A stretch of 37,443 nt of DNA from a bacterium BMS3Abin03 (GCA_002898075.1 BDSV01000207.1:1-37443), one strand, 5' to 3'; numbered from the stretch's first letter, positions 10,801-19,340 are shown. A program made the numbers and translations. Notes: generated by a model from the sequence alone, not told the origin.

Positions 10801-11226
10801 TTCATATATATTCTTAAATGCGGCGTCGATTAAACCGGAAGAATAAATTTTCTTATTGCGTGATCCGGATAACAACTGCATCGCATTCAGCAGGTCATCC
10901 TTTAATTGCGGAAAATGTTTCCCCACCTTTTCAGCCGTCTGGAAATAAGATTCATTACGTAACAATCCGAAATATCTTAGAACAGGTATAAATAAAAAGT
11001 AAACAATCGTAACTACAATTAAGGCGACCGATAAATAAAACAGAACTGTTCGTACGGTTGAATTCAGATTAGCAGCCAATTCTATTAAAGAAAAAAGTAT
11101 GAATACAGATAACACAATTATAACAGAAAACTGCAAACCTATTACAGCAAGCCGGATGGATTCTTTTTTACAAAGCTTCTCTAACTTTTCTAATATTCTT
11201 TTGTAATATTTTGATTCGGTTCCCAT
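7837..11226 (-). CDS. DUF4175-family large membrane protein with long Glu/Lys coiled coil and Gln/Met-rich tail
   Basis: Two N-terminal TM segments, beta-rich middle, long coiled coil. Track ORF starts at 11322, but the ATG at 11226 (MGTESKYYKRILEKLEKL) overlaps the upstream stop (TAATG) and is the likelier start. Confidence 0.8.
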   Translation of the reverse strand: MGTESKYYKRILEKLEKLCKKESIRLAVIGLQFSVIIVLSVFILFSLIELAANLNSTVRTVLFYLSVALIVVTIVYFLFIPVLRYFGLLRNESYFQTAEKVGKHFPQLKDDLLNAMQLLSGSRNKKIYSSGLIDAAFKNIYERAQNISFESIVNFKKAKSFLIYVAAIIFLTAGLFSFVPGLRGASYRLINYDKEFIEPPKFSFNVSPGNVEITKGDDVLITVTVDGDMPAELFVGIKREDQAEYVLKKVSEDSSGHFNLVLSSVRSSFNYFATADDIQSDEFVVKVVDRPIVKTLDVEITPPAYSGLNKIFQKDNGNVTSLVGTKVLIDLSSTKMLSDAYLEFDDSTKTSLDLSGNKAAGKFVIKKDNNYKIRLVDKSNNINLSPITYQVHALLDNYPSIEMIAPNMNIPLANDNRVNLIAKILDDYGFSKLILHYRLSASRYESPQKKFRQIEIAIDKKTKENDVNYIWNLSQLNPAVDDAISYYLEVFDNDNINGPKSAKTSVFTVRVPSLEEILAGADQVHKETETELEQTLKEAEELEKTLKDIDQEMKKDQKKLSWEEKEKLENALEKFKQLQEKVDDAGEKLQEMQNKLQENNLLSEETLEKYMELQKLMDQMTSGEMKKAMEQLRNVLQQLNREMTQQALQNLKFDEEMFKKSIERTLNLLKKIQIEQKVDELIKRTEELTSEQNDLKEQTENSDLSGKEKQNELSRKQNEISKKLDDLSEEMKSLDEKMDEVEDTPQEELEKMMKDFEKQKNQEKSEQASKDIRQNQKQNAMQQQQQLSNNMSRLNQQLQEMKNSMMMKNQMQTFTDMMKILDNMLTLSKKQEDLKNETKNSDPNSSSFKQNAEKQLNLQQDLSNIMGRMSELSQKTFAITPEMGKELGDANKSMQRSIQSMQNRNGGFAAITQGEAMMHLNKAASMMKGMMEAMMQGGGQGGGMMSMMQQLQQMAQQQMNLNNLTQMLQQMQQGKLSPQQQAQLQRLTQQQNLIRKSLEQLNEEAKVSGESKKLPANLDNVLKEMQEVITNMQTDKLDDKLVQKQERILSKLLDAQRSINERDFEKERKSQTGENYVRKSPGEINLSEEGDKKKIIDELKRAMGEGYTKDYEELIIKYYEALQKENTPE

Positions 11227-11885
11227 TACTGCGTCAACGCCCAAACTACTATGTTTGTCCCAAACTTTAATGCCTCTTCCCTTTTTTCCGGCGGATCGTT
11301 GTGCACTCTTGCATCTGCCCAACCGTCGCTCGGGTTCGATTCGTAAGTGTAATAAACTGCGAGCCGGTTGTTTACAAAAATTCCAAAACCCTGTGCCGGT
11401 TTTCCATTATGCTTATGCGTTTTCGGAGGACCGTTTTCAAAACTGAAAACAACATTGTACAAACCATAATTAAACGGCAGCTCAACAAAATCTTTTTCGG
11501 GAAAGATTTTTTTCATCTCCCGTCGGGCTGCTTTATCCAAACCGTAATCATCATCGATATAAAGGAAGCCGCCGTTTTCAAGATAGAGCCGTAACCTTTT
11601 TGCCTCTTCGTTAGAAAACACAATATTTCCATGCCCTGTAAGAAAAAGAAAGGGATAACCAAAAATCTCATCGGAATTAATATCTACAAACCGGTATTCA
11701 GAATCTACTTTTATGTTAGTGTTTTTATTTATAAAGTTTAACAGGTTAACCTCGGCTGACGGATCGTTATACCAATCGCCGCCGCCGTTATACTTTAATC
11801 GTGCAATTTTAAAACCCGTATCGACTTGCGGATACAAATTAACCGTAAGCAAAAGTACAAATATTATGTTAATAACTCTTTTCAT
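11226..11885 (-). CDS. DUF4159-family protein
   Basis: Signal peptide; FKIARLKYNGGGDWYNDPSAEVNLLNFI...FLFLTGHGNIVFSNEEAKRLRLYLENGGFLYIDDDYGLDKAARREMKKIFP. Confidence 0.82.
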   Translation of the reverse strand: MKRVINIIFVLLLTVNLYPQVDTGFKIARLKYNGGGDWYNDPSAEVNLLNFINKNTNIKVDSEYRFVDINSDEIFGYPFLFLTGHGNIVFSNEEAKRLRLYLENGGFLYIDDDYGLDKAARREMKKIFPEKDFVELPFNYGLYNVVFSFENGPPKTHKHNGKPAQGFGIFVNNRLAVYYTYESNPSDGWADARVHNDPPEKREEALKFGTNIVVWALTQ

Positions 11886-11996
11886 AACGTGTGGAAATAT
11901 ATTCAGTGATTATTCTAATAGCAATTTACAAATAAAGTGATGATGAAAAATTGTAATTTTATATATTGGTTAAAATGAAAATAGGAAATAATAAAA

Positions 11997-12467
11997 GTGT
12001 CAAAGAAATACTGGCTTTTCAAAACAGAACCGAATGCTTTTTCAATTGATGATCTGGCAAAGAGTCCTGGTAAGAGAACATACTGGGATGGTGTAAGAAA
12101 TTACCAGGCGCGTAACTTCATCCGCGATGATATGCGAAAAGGAGACTACGTTTTGTTTTATCACAGCAATACTAACTCGCTTGCAGTAGTCGGTTATTGC
12201 GAAATTGTTAAAGAAGCATATCCCGATCACACTCAGTTTGATCCAGATAACAAACATTTTGATCCATCGGCAACACAAAAAGAACCGCGCTGGTTTATGG
12301 TTGATATTAAGCTAATAAAGAAATTTAAAAAGCCCGTTACGTTGAAAGAGATAAAAGCAAATCCAAAGCTTAAAAATATGCGGCTAATTCAGAGAGGCAA
12401 CAGATTATCGGTTATGCCGATTACCAAAGAAGAGTTTGATGAGATTTTGAAGATGGGAATGCAATAA
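11997..12467 (+). CDS. EVE-domain protein (thymocyte nuclear protein 1-like)
   Basis: KKYWLFKTEPNAFSIDDLAKSPGKRTYWDGVRNYQARNFIRDDMRKGDYVLFYHSNTN...VVGYCEIVKEAYPDHTQFD; GTG start. Confidence 0.92.
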   Translation: MSKKYWLFKTEPNAFSIDDLAKSPGKRTYWDGVRNYQARNFIRDDMRKGDYVLFYHSNTNSLAVVGYCEIVKEAYPDHTQFDPDNKHFDPSATQKEPRWFMVDIKLIKKFKKPVTLKEIKANPKLKNMRLIQRGNRLSVMPITKEEFDEILKMGMQ

Positions 12468-12482
12468 ATTTTATCCGGGATA

Positions 12483-13361
12483 TTGACAAACAAAAAGGGG
12501 AAATCTCAAGTTAGAATTTTTAAAAGTAAAATTGTGGATATATTAATGAGTAAACAGAAACCGATTGAATTTTATCATAGGTTTTTAGATGAAGCTGGAG
12601 ATACTACCTTCTTTGGCAAAGGTAAAATCCCAACTGTTGGAAAAGTAGATGGTGTAAGTCTTAGTTTCATTTTAGGTATGGTAAAATTTAAGAAGCCTTT
12701 ACAGGAAATACGAAATAATATCATAACACTTCAGAAAGAAGTTGAAAACGATGAATATTTAAAAGAAATTCCAAGTATTCGAAAGAAAAAAGGTAAAGGA
12801 GGGTTTTTCTTTCATGCAAAAGATGATGTTGCAGAGGTTAGAGAGAAATTTTATAAATATATTAAAACTATAGATTTTAGTTTTGAAGCTGTTGTTGGTA
12901 GAAAAATTTACCAGATATTCGCTAATAAGCATAATTCAAAAGAAGCTGAATTCTACGCTGATTTGCTCTCTCATTTAATAAAAAATAAATTTGAACTTGG
13001 TGGAAAACTTATTTTGAACATTTCTCAACGAGGGAAGTCGACAAAAAATCAAAATTTAATGAAAGCTATGGAAACTGCTCGTAAAAGATTCCAACTAGTA
13101 AGACCAGATAAGGATGCTGTAACAGATTTTGTTTTCAATATTCAATATCCAACAACAGAACCATTACTTACAATTCCGGATTATATTTGCTGGGCAGTAC
13201 AACGTGTTTTTGAAAGGGGAGAAACAAGATATTACAATTTTATAGAAGAAAAAATTTCACTTATTATTGATTTGTATGACAGTGAGAAATACAAAGGAAA
13301 TAAAAACTATTACAATCACAAGAATAAATTAACATCCAAAAACAAATTAAGCCCGCCTTAA
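12483..13361 (+). CDS. DUF3800-domain protein (possible start at ATG 12546)
   Basis: FYHRFLDEAGDTTFFGKG (hhDEsG motif), C-terminal IPDYICWAVQRVFERGETRYYNFIEEKISLIIDLYD typical of DUF3800. Confidence 0.82.
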   Translation: MTNKKGKSQVRIFKSKIVDILMSKQKPIEFYHRFLDEAGDTTFFGKGKIPTVGKVDGVSLSFILGMVKFKKPLQEIRNNIITLQKEVENDEYLKEIPSIRKKKGKGGFFFHAKDDVAEVREKFYKYIKTIDFSFEAVVGRKIYQIFANKHNSKEAEFYADLLSHLIKNKFELGGKLILNISQRGKSTKNQNLMKAMETARKRFQLVRPDKDAVTDFVFNIQYPTTEPLLTIPDYICWAVQRVFERGETRYYNFIEEKISLIIDLYDSEKYKGNKNYYNHKNKLTSKNKLSPP

Positions 13362-13458
13362 AACTATTCCGATTACTCGGAAAACGACGTGAAGTCGACG
13401 TTCATAATAAGGTAGGCTTAATTCTCTATTGAACATAATTATTTCTACTACTATTGTC

Positions 13459-13606
13459 AAGAAATTTAATAAGCCAATTACTTTAAACCAGATAAAAGAA
13501 AAATCCAAAGCTTAAAAATATGCGGTTAATTCAGAGGGGCAACAGGTTATCTGTTATGCCGATCACAAAGAAAGAATGGGATGAGATTTTGAAGATGGGG
13601 AAGTAA
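13459..13606 (+). pseudogene. Truncated, frameshifted duplicate of the EVE gene 3' end
   Basis: AAGAAATTTAATAAGCCAATTACTTTAAACCAGATAAAAGAAAAATCCAAAGCTTAAAAATATGCGGTTAATTCAGAGGGGCAACAGG...GAGATTTTGAAGATGGGGAAGTAA aligns to 12319..12467; one extra nt shifts the frame to a stop. Confidence 0.9.
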
Positions 13607-13623
13607 TGTCATTTTATTTTCAT

Positions 13624-13691
13624 TGTCATTCCGCACTTGATGCGGAATCTCCCTATTCACAAATGAGATTCCCGCTTTCGCTGGAATGACA
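13624..13691. repeat. Palindromic intergenic repeat (TGTCATTCC...GGAATGACA type)
   Basis: TGTCATTCCGCACTTGATGCGGAATCTCCC...GAGATTCCCGCTTTCGCTGGAATGACA: outer inverted repeat plus two internal hairpins. Confidence 0.75.
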
Positions 13692-13705
13692 CATATGAAT
13701 GGTCT

Positions 13706-14515
13706 TTAAATTTTTTTCGCCTTAATCGAAAACATCATCGGGATAATATCTTCCATTCCTTTTATTCTCCAAAAACCATCTTCGCCTTTTACTGTGTTAG
13801 GAAAAACATTATAAACACTAAAAGGAAATTCGTGAAAAAATTCAATCTGCAAACCGTTTTCTATCAGGGAATTTATTACTTCGCTTAACGGATGATTCCA
13901 GCCATATTGTATTTGTTTAAGCAGAGCGTCCATATCGGCGTAAGTACCTTCTGCTTCTTCCTTAATTTCGCCAAGATTGAAATAAGAATATTTAAATTCC
14001 TTGAATTCATCATCAAACATCCAGAGCATGGTATGGAAATCAACGATATAAAATACTCCGCTATGTTTAAGGTAGCGGGAAATTAATCTTCCCCACTCTT
14101 TCAAATCGGGCAGCCAGCCGATTGTACCGTAAGAAGTGAACACAATATCAAATTGCTCGTTGAGATGCTGTTCAATATCATAAATATTTGCGCAGATAAA
14201 TTTTGCATCGAGGTTTAATTCATCATTTAAAGATTGCGCTGTTTTAATTGCTTCATCTGAGAAATCAATACCCGTTACCTTTGCGCCGAGTCTTGCCCAG
14301 GAAAGAGAATCCTGCCCGAAATGGCATTGCAGGTGCAGCATTGTTTTATCTTTCACGCTACCGACTTCATCGAGTTCAATAAACTTTAAAGAAGAATTAC
14401 CTTTTTTAAAACCTTCAATATCATAAAGAGATGATTTTAGATGGAACGGTGTTTTATTGTTCCACGCCTTTTTATTTGTTTCGAAAAATTTATTAAACTC
14501 TTTCTGTGTGCTCAT
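13706..14515 (-). CDS. Class I SAM-dependent methyltransferase
   Basis: MLHLQCHFGQDSLSWARLGAKVTGIDFSDEAIKTAQSL...FDIVFTSYGTIGWLPDLKEWGRLISRYLKHSGVFYIVDFH. Confidence 0.9.
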   Translation of the reverse strand: MSTQKEFNKFFETNKKAWNNKTPFHLKSSLYDIEGFKKGNSSLKFIELDEVGSVKDKTMLHLQCHFGQDSLSWARLGAKVTGIDFSDEAIKTAQSLNDELNLDAKFICANIYDIEQHLNEQFDIVFTSYGTIGWLPDLKEWGRLISRYLKHSGVFYIVDFHTMLWMFDDEFKEFKYSYFNLGEIKEEAEGTYADMDALLKQIQYGWNHPLSEVINSLIENGLQIEFFHEFPFSVYNVFPNTVKGEDGFWRIKGMEDIIPMMFSIKAKKI

Positions 14516-14546
14516 TCACTTTTCATTCATAATTGTTTCAAGTCAG

Positions 14547-14579
14547 TTAAAAAGATTCCGGTTTTTAAACCGGAATCTC
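14547..14579 (-). terminator. Putative intrinsic terminator for 14609..15187
   Basis: On the minus strand: AGATTCCGGTTTAAAAACCGGAATCTTTTTAAC, a stable GC stem followed by a T run. Confidence 0.55.
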
Positions 14580-14608
14580 ATTGAAGTATAGCGCCAAATA
14601 AAAACTAA

Positions 14609-15187
14609 TTATACAGATTGAGGTTGTGCTGTTGGTTTAATTCTCCATGCTAAAATCAATCCGGCTAAAAACCATGTAATACAGAAATCAATAACGGCAA
14701 CTATTGTGTAGCTTGTCGGGAAGTGCCACCAGTTCCATTCGATAAACGGACCGATAAATCCGGCGAACAACCCGAGCAGCGTAACAAAAATTACTCTTCG
14801 CCAAAAGGAAGGATTTTGCGCAAGTGTCATCATCAACAAGACACCAGCAATAAAGGCAGCAATAAAATTAATGATGAAACTTTTTATAAACAATGCTGGA
14901 TTCATCGGGTCAAATCCGGTAGGAGAATAAACCATAAAACTTACAACCGGACCGGCTTTAAATGTGTCCATCCATTCTTTCATTCCGGCATTGGTTTCTT
15001 CTTTGGGTTCACCGGGATAAGTATAAATTCCCGGATCATGTAATACGGCTTTCATATGTTCAATTTCAGTTATGTCCGGAAACTCTTTTATGTCTGTACT
15101 GTGCCATGACAAAACTGTCCACGAAATAAACATCCAGATAAATACTACAATTGCAGCAAGAAGAGAGGGGATTATTAATTGTTTCAT
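14609..15187 (-). CDS. Hypothetical integral membrane protein (about 4 TM)
   Basis: Hydrophobic segments IIPSLLAAIVVFIWMFISW, FIINFIAAFIAGVLLMMTL, VIFVTLLGLFAGFIG, YTIVAVIDFCITWFLAGLIL. Confidence 0.65.
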   Translation of the reverse strand: MKQLIIPSLLAAIVVFIWMFISWTVLSWHSTDIKEFPDITEIEHMKAVLHDPGIYTYPGEPKEETNAGMKEWMDTFKAGPVVSFMVYSPTGFDPMNPALFIKSFIINFIAAFIAGVLLMMTLAQNPSFWRRVIFVTLLGLFAGFIGPFIEWNWWHFPTSYTIVAVIDFCITWFLAGLILAWRIKPTAQPQSV

Positions 15188-15237
15188 ACCAACCTCCTGA
15201 CGGTTTTAGTTTAATTCTTTCCCGAAGATATAATCAA

Positions 15238-16521
15238 TTATTTATTGTTTTCATCACCATCAACACGATTTATAATTGACTGTGGAAGAGACTTAGTAGT
15301 TTTTGCACCGAGCTTTTTTATTTTCTCTGCCCTACTTATTAAATTTCCCTTACCATCAACTAACTTATTCATTGCCTTGTCATAATTATCTTTTGTTAAA
15401 TTTAAATTTCTTCCAACTGAAATGAGATCGTCCACAAATGCTTTAAATTTATCTAATAGATCCCCACTTTGTTTGGCAATTTCTAGTGCATTCTTATTTT
15501 GGAACTCTCTCCGCCATAAACTAGCAATTGTTTTTAAAGCAATTAATAAAATAGAAGGGCTTATCAAAACAATATTTTTTTCAGTTGCCTCATTCATCAA
15601 AGCCCAATCATTCTGGGCCGCAAGACTATAGGCAGGTTCTATAGGTAAAAACATAATAACGAAATCTAAACTTCCAATCTCATAGATTCTTTGATAATTT
15701 TTATTACTTAACTCATTGATATGATTTCGAACAGACGCAATATGTTTCTTTAGTTGTATTCCCCTTTCATTTTCATCCTCAGTTGAACAGTATTTCTCGT
15801 AAGCAACGAGAGAAACTTTGGAATCAATAATTATATTTCTATTCTCAGGTAATTTAACAATCACATCGGGTTGAAGTCGTTTACCATCATCTGTTAAGTG
15901 ACTTTCTTGAACAAAATATTCTCTATCTTTTACTAATCCTGACTTTTCTAAAATACTTTCAAGAATAACTTCACCCCAATTACCCATTGTTTTGGTATCC
16001 CCTTTCAAAGCTTTTGTTAGATTTATAGCGTCCTTGCTCATTTGAAGATTCAAATCTTGTAAACTTTTAATTTCTTTCGCTAATGAAAATCGCTCTTTAG
16101 ATTCTTTGTCATATGTTTCAGTAACTTTTTTTTCAAACTCAGACATTTTTTCTTTCAGTGGATTTAATATTTCACTCAATTTTTCTTTGTTCTGCTCCGT
16201 AATTTTTTTTCCTTCATTTTCAAATATCTTATTTGCAAGATTCTCAAACTTTTCTAAAAGTTGATCTTCGTTTTCTTTTTGTTCTGCAAGTTTTTCCTGG
16301 AGGTTATCATAATCCGCTTTAAGTGAAGAAAGATTAGAGTTAAGTTCGATGACTTTTTCGCGCTCTTCTTTTAGCTGTGCTTCGGTTTCACTATTAGAAT
16401 TTTCAAGTAATTTATTGCGCTCTTCAAGCCGACTGGTTTCACTTTTAGTTATGAGTAATTTAATTACCCAGCCAAATACGATACCGATTACTAATCCGGT
16501 TATGAGATATAAAATTTCCAT
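15238..16521 (-). CDS. rmuC: DNA recombination protein RmuC
   Basis: N-terminal TM, coiled coil, then LKGDTKTMGNWGEVILESILEKSGL...LQPDVIVKLPENRNIIIDSKVSLVAYEKY...DFVIMFLPIEPAYSLA. Confidence 0.92.
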   Translation of the reverse strand: MEILYLITGLVIGIVFGWVIKLLITKSETSRLEERNKLLENSNSETEAQLKEEREKVIELNSNLSSLKADYDNLQEKLAEQKENEDQLLEKFENLANKIFENEGKKITEQNKEKLSEILNPLKEKMSEFEKKVTETYDKESKERFSLAKEIKSLQDLNLQMSKDAINLTKALKGDTKTMGNWGEVILESILEKSGLVKDREYFVQESHLTDDGKRLQPDVIVKLPENRNIIIDSKVSLVAYEKYCSTEDENERGIQLKKHIASVRNHINELSNKNYQRIYEIGSLDFVIMFLPIEPAYSLAAQNDWALMNEATEKNIVLISPSILLIALKTIASLWRREFQNKNALEIAKQSGDLLDKFKAFVDDLISVGRNLNLTKDNYDKAMNKLVDGKGNLISRAEKIKKLGAKTTKSLPQSIINRVDGDENNK

Positions 16522-16550
16522 AATATTGTTTTATAATTAATCCTTATTTA

Positions 16551-16886
16551 TCAAACCCCATAAAAAATACCTTCTGATTTTACGTTAACTCGAAATGGCG
16601 TGGATGGATTTTGGATCGATTGAAAAGTATAAACCTTAACATCAATTAATATGTCATTCTCAAGTTCGTAGTCATAAACGATACTTATAATATCATCTCT
16701 TAATTGTCTGCTTATTTTATTTCTATCAAACATAAAAACAATATCGTAATCCGAATCTTTTGTTGCATTTCCTCGCGCTTGCGAGCCATAAAAATACAGC
16801 CCTTTAAAATCTGGGTATTGCATTCTTAAATGATTTCTCAGCTCATTTATTATTTTATCAATTATTTTATTCATTGAACTTGTCAA
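16551..16886 (-). CDS. MNT-type nucleotidyltransferase domain protein
   Basis: GLYFYGSQARGNATKDSDYDIVFMFDR: GS(x)RG...DSDxD nucleotidyltransferase signature. Confidence 0.82.
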   Translation of the reverse strand: MTSSMNKIIDKIINELRNHLRMQYPDFKGLYFYGSQARGNATKDSDYDIVFMFDRNKISRQLRDDIISIVYDYELENDILIDVKVYTFQSIQNPSTPFRVNVKSEGIFYGV

Positions 16887-16921
16887 GAGTTATTATTTAT
16901 TAAAATAAAGTACTAATTACA

Positions 16922-18445
16922 TTACCCCAAACTACCAACTTCCTTTTCAACTTCTTCCAATATCTCACAGGATTCCACAAGCTCTTTCATTTTGTTATGA
17001 TCGTTGTACAGCGGTCGGTCAATATCGAGAAATTCTACATGCCGTCTTATTACTTCTTTAGCTTTAGCAACACCTTTTCCAGTTTTATGATCGCGGAAAT
17101 CGAGCGCTTGTGCAGCCGCCATAAACTCTATCCCCAATATACCGTAAGCATTTTCAATTATCTGCTTATTTTTAATAGCAGTATTCATTCCCATCGAAAC
17201 AAAATCTTCCTGGTCTGCTGCAGCGGGAATTGATTGAACTGATGCAGGCGCGGAAAGAATTCTTTGTTCAACAATTAATGTATCGGCTGTATATTGACTT
17301 AACATTAAACCGGAGAACATTCCTGCACCTTTTGATAGAAAAGGAGGTAAGCCAACACTTAAAGCAGGATTATTTAAACGGTTCATTCTTCGCTCGCTCA
17401 TAACACTAACCATAGTAACAGCAGCGCTAACCATATCCATCGGTAGTGAAACAGGAGTTCCCTGAAAATTAGCACCTGTTAGCGTAAGTTTTTCTTCGGG
17501 AACAAAAACGGGATTATCTCCCACTCCGTTCAATTCGATTTCAATTTGTTTATGTGCATAAGCAATTGCATCATGAGCTGAGCCGATAACTTGCGGAGTT
17601 GAACGCATCGAGTATGCATCCTGAATTTTCTGTTTTATCTTTCCCGTAATCAAATCGCTGCCATCCAAACATTTGCCTATTGCTCTCGAACTTCTCACTG
17701 CACCGGGAAAGCCTCTTAGCTTATGAAGCCGTTCATCGTAGGGAATCATATTTGCGTGAAGCGCTTCGAGCGACATAGCCGCAGCAATTTCCGCCTGCTT
17801 TAACCAACGATTAATGTCATAAATTTGTAATGCACTTATTGCAGTAATAAAGTTCGAACCGTTAATTGTTGCAAGTCCGTCGCGCGCATGTAAACCGGGA
17901 ATTTCAATACCGGCTTTTTCAAGAGCAGCTTTTCCGGATAGTCTTTCCCCGTTATAAAATGCTTCCCCTTCACCCATTAAAAGTAATGCAATTTGAGCCA
18001 TCGGAGCTAAATCGCCGCAGGCGCCAACCGAACCTTTTTGGCAAACAACAGGAATCACATCTTTGTTTAACATCTGAACGAGCATTTGTGTTATTTCGGG
18101 TCTGCAGCCGGAATTGCCGTGAGCGTGAACGTTTATTCTTCCTGCCATCGCACCGCGCACGTACTCAGCCGGCATCGGCTCGCCTATACCTGCAGAATGA
18201 TTATAGATTAAATATTTTTGAAATTCTTTTACTTGTTCATCATCTAAAACTATTTCCGAAAATTCTCCGATCCCAGTATTGATGCCGTACATAATTTCCT
18301 TTGCCGCAATTTTTTCTTCAAGCATTGCACGACAGGTTTTTATTCTTTCAACTGCTTCGCTGCTTAATTCTACTTTTTCTTTGAAGCGGGCAATCCGCAC
18401 TAACTTTTCAATTGTTAATCCCGAACCATCAAGAACAATAGACAT
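16922..18445 (-). CDS. hutH: Aromatic amino acid / histidine ammonia-lyase family (HutH-like) with Ala-Cys-Gly MIO triad
   Basis: GINTGIGEFSEIVL, NHSAGIGEPMP, GSVGACGDLAPMAQIALLLMGEGEA, INGSNFITAISALQ, DQEDFVSMGMNTA. Confidence 0.85.
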   Translation of the reverse strand: MSIVLDGSGLTIEKLVRIARFKEKVELSSEAVERIKTCRAMLEEKIAAKEIMYGINTGIGEFSEIVLDDEQVKEFQKYLIYNHSAGIGEPMPAEYVRGAMAGRINVHAHGNSGCRPEITQMLVQMLNKDVIPVVCQKGSVGACGDLAPMAQIALLLMGEGEAFYNGERLSGKAALEKAGIEIPGLHARDGLATINGSNFITAISALQIYDINRWLKQAEIAAAMSLEALHANMIPYDERLHKLRGFPGAVRSSRAIGKCLDGSDLITGKIKQKIQDAYSMRSTPQVIGSAHDAIAYAHKQIEIELNGVGDNPVFVPEEKLTLTGANFQGTPVSLPMDMVSAAVTMVSVMSERRMNRLNNPALSVGLPPFLSKGAGMFSGLMLSQYTADTLIVEQRILSAPASVQSIPAAADQEDFVSMGMNTAIKNKQIIENAYGILGIEFMAAAQALDFRDHKTGKGVAKAKEVIRRHVEFLDIDRPLYNDHNKMKELVESCEILEEVEKEVGSLG

Positions 18446-18498
18446 TTATTCCTCCATAGAAAGATGAAATTTTTATTACGGAAAATTACATAATAGAA

Positions 18499-18534
18499 AA
18501 GCCCCTCCCAAACCCTCCCCGAAGGGAAGGGCTT
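18499..18534. repeat. CCCTCCC/GAAGGGAAGGG hairpin repeat
   Basis: AAGCCCCTCCCAAACCCTCCCCGAAGGGAAGGGCTT inverted repeat between genes. Confidence 0.55.
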
Positions 18535-18600
18535 ATTTAAAAATCAAATAGGTCTCTGAGAAATACTTTTTAATTCACGTTACACAAAGGAATGAATTTT

Positions 18601-18689
18601 GTCATATTGAGCGCAGCGAAATATCTCTAAATTATACTAATTGTAAACCTTGAGATTCTTCACTCCACTCTGTTACGTTCAGAATGACA
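18601..18689. repeat. GTCATxxTGAGCGCAGCGAA...GAATGACA palindromic intergenic repeat
   Basis: GTCATATTGAGCGCAGCGAAATATCTC...GAGATTCTTCACTCCACTCTGTTACGTTCAGAATGACA. Confidence 0.65.
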
Positions 18690-18962
18690 ATTTTACGTAA
18701 CCTGAGTTTTTAAATTCAGACCAACTCGTATCTTCAATTTCAAAATATTCGCATTCTTTAATTATTTCATTTTCAATTGGAAATGTTTTGGGCGGTTCAC
18801 CTATTACCCTTCTGTCATCATAATTATGTAAACCATTGAAAGTGATTTCATTATTAAATTATGAATGGTAATACTTCATCTTCAGCGTAAAACTGTGGAA
18901 ATGTGTTGCCGAATAAAAGGATGGGTAGAATTGTTGTTTTGAAAATAAGCTTCATCCTGAAT

Positions 18963-19262
18963 TCAAATATTCCTTTGATCTAATCTTATGTCCCATTCCA
19001 TCACACTTTCCAGATAAAGGATCCCATGTTTAATGAACGGATCGTCTTTAAAAGTAATTCTCACTTCACTTTCATTCTTTGCTTCGTAAATAATCACTAT
19101 TCGATCATAATGAATTATCGGTCCCGACATAATTATTCTGCCGTCTGCAAATAAACGATCGGCAAATTCGGTGTGTTCATTCCAGTACTGTTGTTCTTCG
19201 ATTTCTTTTTCACTATTCCAGTTCGGTCCGGGATCGAAAAGTAAAATAAATTTCTTTTTCAT
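18963..19262 (-). CDS. YciI-family protein
   Basis: KKKFILLFDPGPNW...EHTEFADRLFADGRIIMSGPI...KNESEVRITFKDDPFIKHGILYLESVMEWDIRL. Confidence 0.75.
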   Translation of the reverse strand: MKKKFILLFDPGPNWNSEKEIEEQQYWNEHTEFADRLFADGRIIMSGPIIHYDRIVIIYEAKNESEVRITFKDDPFIKHGILYLESVMEWDIRLDQRNI

Positions 19263-19340
19263 ATACTTTCTCTATTAAAAATATATTTGGCTGTTTCGAT
19301 AATCATAAAAATAATAAAGGAGTTAATGATTGTTAATTGT

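Noticed and set aside
13347-13421. Integron attC site downstream of DUF3800
   Set aside because: The structure is branched and at the right place, but the terminal boxes lack RYYYAAC/GTTRRRY cores and no integrase is visible.
18601-18960. Possible gene remnant between the ammonia-lyase and the YciI-like gene
   Set aside because: Mostly a dispersed intergenic repeat and AT-rich sequence; short frames gave no recognisable protein, so no pseudogene call is supported.
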